The notes below the pieces were generated by a model, which was given only the letters and a program-made list of their open reading frames with translations, ran no database searches and was not told where the DNA came from. The translations under genes were made by a program, and so were the position numbers. A stretch of 20,221 nucleotides of DNA from SG8-41 sp029864385 (lineage in GTDB: Bacteria; Pseudomonadota; Gammaproteobacteria; Burkholderiales; SG8-41): NCBI GenBank assembly GCA_029864385.1, contig JAOTTL010000063.1:1-20221 (forward strand). The letters run 5' to 3'. This document shows, piece by piece, positions 15,209 through 20,221 of the stretch (position 1 is the first letter of the stretch; each line of letters starts with the position of its first letter).

Positions 15209-15760
15209 TCAATGCGGAATCTCGCCTTCATCCGGCGGCTCCACGAGGACACTGCGGCCTCGCAGCCTCTGGATTTCCCGGTAGATCTGGAAGAACAACG
15301 ACACCGCCATGAAGAAGAAGCCGACGAGCAGCACCCACAGGAACGGCGCCATCGGAAACTGGAGGCTCTCCGTGCGGGTGTCGTAATGCTGGCTCTCGAG
15401 CACTTCGGGAATGCCCCACCACACCACGGCGAGAAGGAACACGAGCGAGAAGGTGAAAACGATGAGCCTGAGGACCTCGGCCGCGCGGCGCACGCGCGGA
15501 CCGAGCTTCTCCACGAGCTCCACGAACAGGGTAACGGTAAGGTGCGCTTCGCGCCGCTGCGCGATGCCGAAGTAGAGAAAAACGCCGCTCAGGATGAAGA
15601 AGGTGACGGCGTCCTGCTGCCACTCGAAGGAGACGCCGAACACGTAGCGCCGAATGACCTCGAGCAGCGCGAGCAGCGTGCACCCGAGCAGCAGGAGCGC
15701 CGCGGCGTACGCCAGGAAACGGTCCTGGAACGCGCGCCAGATCGCGTATGCCCGTTCCAC
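15209..15760 (-). CDS. dctQ: TRAP transporter small permease subunit
   Basis: The 4-helix small membrane subunit, 183 residues. Hydrophobic helices are visible at FLAYAAALLLLGCTLLALLEV, AVTFFILSGVFLYFG, IVFTFSLVFLLAVVWWGI and FLWVLLVGFFFMAVSLFF. The helix-1 end RRYVFGVSFEWQQDAVTF is typical of DctQ, as is RREAHLTVTLFVE. The start is GTG at 15760. The AGGGGG Shine-Dalgarno (15769-15774) is 8 bases upstream, and its AGG lies in the 3' arm of a hairpin, so initiation may be reduced. It follows dctP after 215 bases. Confidence 0.93.
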   Translation of the reverse strand: MERAYAIWRAFQDRFLAYAAALLLLGCTLLALLEVIRRYVFGVSFEWQQDAVTFFILSGVFLYFGIAQRREAHLTVTLFVELVEKLGPRVRRAAEVLRLIVFTFSLVFLLAVVWWGIPEVLESQHYDTRTESLQFPMAPFLWVLLVGFFFMAVSLFFQIYREIQRLRGRSVLVEPPDEGEIPH

Positions 15761-15771
15761 GCGCCAGGCCC

Positions 15772-15797
15772 CCTGTCGGGTTCAACGGCCCGACAGG
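15772..15797 (-). promoter_or_regulatory. Hairpin covering part of the dctQ ribosome binding site
   Basis: CCTGTCGGG and its complement CCCGACAGG (15772-15780 and 15789-15797) form a 9-bp perfect stem with an 8-base loop. On the transcribed strand the second arm ends in AGG, the first half of the AGGGGG that precedes the GTG start of dctQ. This could restrain dctQ translation relative to dctP. Confidence 0.5.
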
Positions 15798-15940
15798 CGG
15801 CTAACCGCAAGGCCGCCCGCGGAATTAAAACACAACCGGAGATACCGCATCGTCCCGGCCCCCAATGCGCGCGCGTCAGTTTGAAAAACGGCTTTCACTG
15901 CCTATCCACTCCGTCTTCTTGTGAGCGGTCTTATTCTAGA

Positions 15941-15968
15941 AGTTTGTCGGACCTAAGTCCGACAAACT
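15941..15968 (-). terminator. 12-bp perfect hairpin directly after dctP
   Basis: AGTTTGTCGGAC (15941-15952), a 4-base loop, and GTCCGACAAACT (15957-15968) lie 8 bases beyond the dctP stop. On the transcribed strand the stem is followed by TCTAGAATAAG, without a strong U-tract. It suits partial termination or 3'-end protection of dctP mRNA. Confidence 0.6.
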
Positions 15969-15975
15969 CCTCGGG

Positions 15976-17121
15976 CTACTTGATCACGATAACCGACGCA
16001 TGCTTCGCGCAGTCAATCTTCTCGATCCAGGATGAACCGGATGGATTATTCTTTGACAGCTCGCGGCCTTCCTTGACGAAGAGATCGATCCACTTGTCCG
16101 CTTCCTTCGGCGTCTTGCTCTTCACGTACTGGGTCGGTTTGTCTCCCGCCATATCCACCATCGCGGTGACCTCCTCCGGGCTCATCCAGTAGATCCCCGG
16201 CTTGGACACATCCTTGGTCCCGTACTTGTCGTAGCTCATCTTGTCAACGCACCAGTTGTACTCTTTCTGGACCTGAATGGTCTCGGCGATGACCTGTTGG
16301 AGCGCGGCCTGGGTCGCCGGTGTCAGGCGGCGCCACCAGCGCAGGCTCGCGCTGACCATGTAGTAGTCGCCGATGAAGGCGCCAGCGCCGCCCATGGTGT
16401 AGTAAGGCGCCTGCTCGCGTACTCTCGACCACCCGCCGATGCTCGTCATCAGGCCGTCGATCACGCCCGATTCGAGCGCGCTCGGCACCTCGCCGAATCC
16501 CATGACGACGGGCGACGCATTCCAGGCCAAGAGCGAGGCGTTCTCGACCGGCCCCATGCTGCGCAGCTTCCGGCCTTCGAAGTCCGCGGGCTTCGCAAAG
16601 CGCTTATCCCTGCCGCCGATGCCCATGCCGAAGCTCATGTGCCCGACGCCGAACACCTTGACGGCTTGCCTCTTCTGAAGCCGCTCGACCAACATCTGGT
16701 ACGTCTGCGTCTTTTCCAGCGAGTCGACCGCCCCGACCGTCGTCAGCACGCCCGGCCCGACCACGGTCATCATGTACGGTTCAACCGACGCCCCTTTGCC
16801 GATCTGCATAAAGCTCAACTCCAGGTTGCCCTGGCGCATGGCCTCGAAGGCTTCGGGTATGGTGTAGAGCGCGCCGGCGTAGTAGAGGCGCGCCTCGCTG
16901 CCAGGGATCACCTGCGGCAGCCGTTCGGCGAAATACTTCATCGCGAGACCCGCGGGATGCGGCGGCGGCGGCAAGTCCGCGACGAAGCGCAGCACGACCT
17001 TTTTCGGTTTGTCCTGCGCGTACGCGGAGCGGTCGGTTACGCCCCAGGTCAAGGCAAGGGCCGCTACAAAAATTGCGGTCGTCATCCTCACTGAAAAACG
17101 TGAAATCCGGCTAACGTTCAT
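15976..17121 (-). CDS. dctP: TRAP transporter periplasmic substrate-binding subunit
   Basis: A 381-residue DctP-type binding protein. A signal peptide (RISRFSVRMTTAIFVAALAL, cleavage near AYAQ-DKPKK) sends it to the periplasm. The mature part begins VVLRFVADLPPPPHP and continues with YFAERLPQVIPGSEARLYYAGALY, then FEGRKLRSMGPVENASLLAWNASPVVMGFGEVPSALESGVIDG, which carries the R...P.....G..P.....E...L..G.vDg pattern of the family, including the conserved arginine that holds the carboxylate. I chose the ATG at 17121, preceded by GGAGGAG; the frame runs to 17172 but adds an unlikely N-terminus. It is the first gene of the operon. Confidence 0.93.
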   Translation of the reverse strand: MNVSRISRFSVRMTTAIFVAALALTWGVTDRSAYAQDKPKKVVLRFVADLPPPPHPAGLAMKYFAERLPQVIPGSEARLYYAGALYTIPEAFEAMRQGNLELSFMQIGKGASVEPYMMTVVGPGVLTTVGAVDSLEKTQTYQMLVERLQKRQAVKVFGVGHMSFGMGIGGRDKRFAKPADFEGRKLRSMGPVENASLLAWNASPVVMGFGEVPSALESGVIDGLMTSIGGWSRVREQAPYYTMGGAGAFIGDYYMVSASLRWWRRLTPATQAALQQVIAETIQVQKEYNWCVDKMSYDKYGTKDVSKPGIYWMSPEEVTAMVDMAGDKPTQYVKSKTPKEADKWIDLFVKEGRELSKNNPSGSSWIEKIDCAKHASVIVIK

Positions 17122-17459
17122 AGGACTCCTCCATCGGGCAGATCCACAGGTGTGGGGCGCCGTTTTTGACAACCCCGTTATTCTTACCTTATTTGATAGT
17201 AAGGAAACTATATGATCGGCTTTTCACCGTCAAGCGCAATACTCGTGCCGGACTTGCATGCCCGGTAAAGGGAGTTTTTGCAATCCAATCAAGGGCCCTT
17301 TCCGCCGCAAACGCGGGATGGGCGTCGCCTTCATCTGCGATGGTGTGGCAGGCTCGGGCTGCCGCCCAGCGAAGCGATCTAAGCGCTGCGTCAGGGGAAC
17401 GTCACGATGGGCGGACGGGCCGCGCTGGCAACCGTTCCGATCGCTTATCATTCGCCATC
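17122..17459. promoter_or_regulatory. Divergent intergenic region between dctP and the haloacid dehalogenase
   Basis: No convincing long gene lies here. It holds a perfect TTGACA (plus strand, 17166-17171) with a weak TATTTG 18 bases further on, an imperfect inverted repeat (TTCTTAC at 17181-17187 with GTAAGGAA at 17199-17206) that could be an operator, and a self-complementary AAGGGCCCTT. On the minus strand a TTGACG followed by TATAGT is a weak dctP promoter candidate. A plus-strand frame of 18 codons (17212-17268) starts behind AAGGA. None is conclusive. Confidence 0.35.
17212..17268 (+). CDS. Possible 18-residue small ORF
   Basis: ATG at 17212, with AAGGA at 17201-17205 at a usable distance, opens an 18-codon frame ending in TAA (MIGFSPSSAILVPDLHAR). 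A TTGACA lies about 40 bases upstream. I do not recognise the peptide and it may be chance. Confidence 0.15.
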   Translation: MIGFSPSSAILVPDLHAR

Positions 17460-18176
17460 ATGAAGATCACCGGCATTAAGGCGCTGACCTTCGACACGTT
17501 CGGCACCGTGGTCGACTGGCGCAAGAGCATCAAAGGCGACTTCCAGGCCTTCAGCCGGCGCAAGAAGCTCAAAAATATCGATTGGGAGGCATTGATTGAC
17601 GAATGGAAGACTTGCTACCGCCCCGGCATGGACGCGGTCAACAGCGGCCGCTCGCCGTGGCAGACGATCGATCAGATTTACCGCCGCAAGCTGGACGAAA
17701 TCCTTTCCCGCTACGGGCTCGGCGATCTTGATGAGGAGGACCGTGTCTTCCTCAACCGCGCTTGGCACCGGCTCAAGCCCTGGCCAGACGCAGTAGCCGG
17801 CCTCAGGCGTATCAAGAAAAAATACGTCATCTCGCCGCTCTCGAACGGCGATGTCGCCTGCCTCGTCAACATGGCGAAGTTCGGCGGGCTGCCGTGGGAT
17901 TTAATCCTGTGCGGAGAACTCTTCAAACGCTACAAGCCGGCGCCCGAAGTCTATCTCGGTGCGATTGCCTACCTCGGCCTGCGCCCGCACGAAGTCATGA
18001 TGGTCGCCGCACACAACTATGACCTGAAGCATGCCCGCTCTCACGGCATGCGCACCGGGTTCGTGGCGCGCCCGACGGAGTACGGACCCGGACAGCAGGA
18101 CAACCTACGCGCCGAGGAGGATTGGGACATCATCGCTAAGGATTTCGGCGAGCTCGCCGCCGCGCTCGGCGCGTGA
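17460..18176 (+). CDS. Haloacid dehalogenase, type II (HAD superfamily)
   Basis: A HAD hydrolase of 238 residues, probably an L-2-haloacid dehalogenase-type enzyme that replaces halogen by hydroxyl on short 2-haloacids. Motif I is LTFDTFGTVVDWR with the nucleophile D12, typical of type II enzymes. Motif II is SPLSNGD (S128), motif III is the lysine K159 in RYKPAPEVY, and motif IV is VAAHNYDLKHARSHGMRTGFV (N186, D188). The frame extends to 17166, but the HAD fold starts at the ATG at 17460. No strong Shine-Dalgarno sequence. Beside TRAP and Bug-type carboxylate proteins, a role in haloacid use is possible; the family also has members with other activities. Confidence 0.88.
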   Translation: MKITGIKALTFDTFGTVVDWRKSIKGDFQAFSRRKKLKNIDWEALIDEWKTCYRPGMDAVNSGRSPWQTIDQIYRRKLDEILSRYGLGDLDEEDRVFLNRAWHRLKPWPDAVAGLRRIKKKYVISPLSNGDVACLVNMAKFGGLPWDLILCGELFKRYKPAPEVYLGAIAYLGLRPHEVMMVAAHNYDLKHARSHGMRTGFVARPTEYGPGQQDNLRAEEDWDIIAKDFGELAAALGA

Positions 18177-18509
18177 CCAGAAGCCAGAACGTGTCCCGAC
18201 CGGGCTCGGCGATCGTTTTGTTATCGCTTGTGGCGTTTGTGTCCCGTCGAAAAAATCGCTACGAGCGCTGTCGGCGTTGCGCCAGGTCAAATCCAGTAGC
18301 GCGCGCTCGTCCCCTGCCGACGTGAGCGCGCGCGGATACCCGCGCACCAGCGTAAAGCTTAACCTCTTGACATTAATACCTTTTTAGCAGTACGTGCTGC
18401 TACGTAAATCAGCTTGTCTCGGATTTTAAACTCGTCCATCATGCGAACGACAGTTTTCAAAAAAAGCAAATGCTGCAAAGCGCACGGTCCACCAAAGGAG
18501 GCGCTCAAC
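18177..18509. promoter_or_regulatory. Intergenic region before the Bug-type gene, with hairpin, TTGACA and palindrome
   Basis: There is no recognisable gene in these 333 bases. A 10-bp GC-rich stem (GCGCGCGCTC at 18299-18308, GAGCGCGCGC at 18324-18333) may end the dehalogenase transcript. A perfect TTGACA lies at 18367-18372. An 18-bp near-palindrome with arms TAGCAG and CTGCTA (18385-18402) follows where the -10 is expected, and could be an operator over a weak -10. A purine-rich AAAGGAGG ends the region. Confidence 0.4.
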
Positions 18510-19082
18510 ATGAAACCGTATCGTCGGATGATTCTCGCCGTAGTGGGTTTGATCCTGGTTTCGTTGTCGGCGGTGCATGCCGCTGAATTTCCCAACAAGC
18601 CGATCCGCTGGATCATCCCGTTCCCGCCGGGCGGCAGCAACGATGTGCTGGGCCGCTACATCGGTATCAAGCTTAGCAAGCGGATCGGCCAACAGATCGT
18701 GATCGACAACCGCGGCGGCGCGAACGGCATCATTGGAGCCCATCTCGCTGCGCAATCGCCGGCGGACGGCGATACCTTGCTCATGGTTTCCACGTCCGCA
18801 GTGCCCGATGTTCCGACCGTCATCGAGTCCGGCTTTCCGGGTTACGAGGTGTATGTCTCGTGGGGCGCGGTCGTGCCGGCCGGCGTGCCCCGCGCCCGCG
18901 CAGAGAAGCTGCGCCGCGAAATCGTAGCCGTTCTCCAGGATCCTGATACCCGAAAGTGGCTGGCCGCCAATGCGGCCGCTGAGACACAGATCATGGCGCC
19001 GGCCGAGATCCGGAAGATGGTCCACGACGACATAAAAAAGTGGACTGACGTGGCGAAAACAGCGGGAATCAAAGTCAAGTAA
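18510..19082 (+). CDS. Bug/TctC-type tricarboxylate-transport binding protein with internal deletion
   Basis: A periplasmic binding protein of the Bug family (tripartite tricarboxylate transport receptor), 190 residues against about 320 normally. A signal peptide ends near AVHA-AEF, and the first lobe reads PNKPIRWIIPFPPGGSNDVLG and NRGGANGIIGAHLAAQSPADGDTLLM. At VSTSAVPDVPTV (about residues 93-103) the sequence jumps from the end of the first segment to VPDVPTVIESGFPGYE, which normally follows some 110 residues later. The C-terminal VPAGVPRARAEKLRREI part is normal. The frame is kept. Such a protein lacks most of one lobe and its hinge strand, so it probably does not bind ligand. AAAGGAGG lies 8 bases before the ATG. 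Confidence 0.85.
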   Translation: MKPYRRMILAVVGLILVSLSAVHAAEFPNKPIRWIIPFPPGGSNDVLGRYIGIKLSKRIGQQIVIDNRGGANGIIGAHLAAQSPADGDTLLMVSTSAVPDVPTVIESGFPGYEVYVSWGAVVPAGVPRARAEKLRREIVAVLQDPDTRKWLAANAAAETQIMAPAEIRKMVHDDIKKWTDVAKTAGIKVK

Positions 19083-19122
19083 TTGCGTGACCAAGCAATG
19101 ACGTAACGGTCCGCATCTGGCC

Positions 19123-19171
19123 CGTCACCTATCACTCATCACCCGTCACGAATCACGCATCACCCATCACC
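19123..19171. repeat. Seven-unit 7-bp array ending at the VOC gene start codon
   Basis: CGTCACC, TATCACT, CATCACC, CGTCACG, AATCACG, CATCACC and CATCACC lie in perfect 7-bp register. The next unit, CATGAGA, contains the ATG at 19173. It is the longest array of the GTGATGG family in the window. Confidence 0.88.
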
Positions 19172-19172
19172 C

Positions 19173-20048
19173 ATGAGACTTCGCAGCGTAGAACTCGAGA
19201 TGCCCCGGGCGGGCGCGGCGGTGGAGTTTCTCGAGGGCATCTGGGGCCTGGTCGACGCGGGAAAGACGAAGCAGGCGTCTTATCTTCGCGGCACGGGAGA
19301 CCATCCTTACGTGATGGCGATTGCGGAGGCTGTGAGCCCGGCAGTCGTGTCGGTCACGTTTTCTGGATCGAAGCAAGATCTCGAACGGTTACGGTCACGT
19401 GCGGCGGCCGGCGGAATTCTGGTCGAGCCTAGCGCCGTGGAGCTTGATGAACCCGGCGCGCCCAGTGGCTTCCGGCTAGCCGGCCCCGAGGGCCAGTGCT
19501 TCCGCTTCGTGACCGACGAAAAGCCGGCGCCGCACTTGAAGGACCCGGACAAGCCGATCGCGCTGACGCACGTTCCCATCAATGCAACCGACGCCGACGC
19601 CTGCACGAGGTTTGCGATCGACGTGCTGGGATTCAAGCTGTCGGACCGGACAAGAATAATGGATTTCATCCGCTGCGACAGCGCGCACCATTCTCTCGCC
19701 TATGTGCGCACGGGCGTCTCCGCGCTGCACCACATGGCGTTCGAGATGCAAGACCTCGACGCCGTGATGCGCGGGGTGGGGCGGCTCAGGGACGCGGGGA
19801 TCGAGCCGGCTTGGGGCCCCGGCCGGCACGGGCCGGGCAACAACGTATTCGCGTACTACGTCGCGCCGTTCGGCGCGGTGCTCGAATACACCTCCGAGAT
19901 CGAGCGTGTCGACGACACCTACAAGGTCGGCAGCCCAGACGACTGGAAGTGGCCGCCGGGGCGAGTCGATCATTGGGGCCTCTCGAAGCGCGACGATACT
20001 AGGCTGCACGCTGCGGAGCGGAATTTCCGTTTCCGGTCGTTATCGTAA
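19173..20048 (+). CDS. VOC-superfamily protein, extradiol-dioxygenase-like
   Basis: A two-domain VOC protein of 291 residues resembling type I extradiol dioxygenases. The N-terminal module (MRLRSVELEMPRAGAAVEFL...WGLVD) lacks metal ligands, and the C-terminal module carries a likely 2-His-1-Glu iron site: H133 (LTHVPIN), H186 or H187 (LHHMAFEM) and E238 (VLEYTSE). DVLGFKLSD and HGPGNNVFAYYVAPFGAVLEY are typical of the catalytic domain. It may open a catechol-type ring, or act as another VOC enzyme; the flanking genes do not say. There is no Shine-Dalgarno sequence: the ATG sits in a periodic repeat (19123-19171). Confidence 0.8.
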   Translation: MRLRSVELEMPRAGAAVEFLEGIWGLVDAGKTKQASYLRGTGDHPYVMAIAEAVSPAVVSVTFSGSKQDLERLRSRAAAGGILVEPSAVELDEPGAPSGFRLAGPEGQCFRFVTDEKPAPHLKDPDKPIALTHVPINATDADACTRFAIDVLGFKLSDRTRIMDFIRCDSAHHSLAYVRTGVSALHHMAFEMQDLDAVMRGVGRLRDAGIEPAWGPGRHGPGNNVFAYYVAPFGAVLEYTSEIERVDDTYKVGSPDDWKWPPGRVDHWGLSKRDDTRLHAAERNFRFRSLS

Positions 20049-20160
20049 TGGCGGGCTGGCAGCCTGACTGACGAAGTAAAGCAGGTGTCAAGAGCCTGAA
20101 GGCCACCTTGGACAACGGGCCACGAAGGCACTGTTGAAGACGTTCCGGGTGGTTTGTCCC

Positions 20161-20221
20161 CTACGTTTTGACCGCCAGCACGCGCTGGTACAGAAGACCG
20201 CCCACATAAAACGTGACGCCC
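20161..20221 (-). CDS. C-terminal end of a minus-strand gene (partial)
   Basis: The minus strand reads GVTFYVGGLLYQRVLAVKT followed by TAG (20161-20163), open to the window edge. The composition looks protein-like, but 19 residues are too few to name a family. Confidence 0.35.
   Translation of the reverse strand, partial: GVTFYVGGLLYQRVLAVKT

Noticed and set aside
15119..16192. Plus-strand frame of 357 codons
   Set aside because: Antisense to dctQ and the end of dctP, both of which are clear family members.
17166..17459. N-terminal extension of the haloacid dehalogenase
   Set aside because: The 98 extra residues have no resemblance to HAD proteins, and motif I begins at residue 12 only if the ATG at 17460 is used.
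19123..19171. CRISPR-like short repeat array
   Set aside because: Units of 7 bases with no spacers, no cas genes; it is a simple periodic array.
1..20221. tRNA, rRNA or riboswitch genes
   Set aside because: No stretch with tRNA arm signatures, rRNA conserved segments or a known riboswitch core was recognised by eye.

Overview
The window is a GC-rich bacterial chromosome segment of about 20 kb. It resembles a betaproteobacterium of the Burkholderiales type. That placement is an inference from the gene families (a TRAP carboxylate transporter next to a Bug/TctC-type binding protein, and dense acyl-CoA catabolism); no rRNA or other marker gene is present. Most intact genes end close to the next gene, but many gaps carry short periodic repeats.

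Positions 164-637 (minus) hold a YbhB/PEBP-family protein. Positions 959-10163 (plus) form a catabolic block: a two-hotdog MaoC-type hydratase, an SDR resembling the dehydrogenase part of peroxisomal multifunctional enzyme 2, a PaaG-like crotonase, an MFS carrier, an ADP-forming acyl-CoA ligase, a second PaaG-like crotonase, a DUF35 OB-fold protein, and an SCP-x/Ltp2-like thiolase homologue that overlaps DUF35 by 4 bases. Read together, the block could take up an organic acid, activate it to a CoA thioester, isomerise or hydrate it, oxidise it, and shorten it by thiolysis or retro-aldol cleavage. The substrate cannot be read from the sequence. An orphan copy of the thiolase 3' end follows at 10232-10297.

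Positions 10510-11082 (plus) encode a Tat-exported MsrB, 11195-13108 (minus) a sodium:solute symporter, and 13251-13733 (plus) a RimI-like acetyltransferase with a good sigma70 promoter. Positions 13803-17121 (minus) are a dctP-dctQ-dctM TRAP operon with hairpins in both intercistronic gaps. Positions 17460-18176 (plus) encode a type II haloacid dehalogenase, 18510-19082 (plus) a Bug-type binding protein lacking its middle third, and 19173-20048 (plus) a VOC/extradiol-dioxygenase-like protein. A minus-strand gene appears to end at 20161.

The most unusual content lies between genes. Short-unit repeat arrays with periods of 7, 9, 10 and 13 bp, often inverted across a gap, sit at gene borders and in places supply a start or stop codon. 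Both crotonase genes end in a 14-bp hairpin centred on the stop codon, with one base pair changed on both sides between the two copies.
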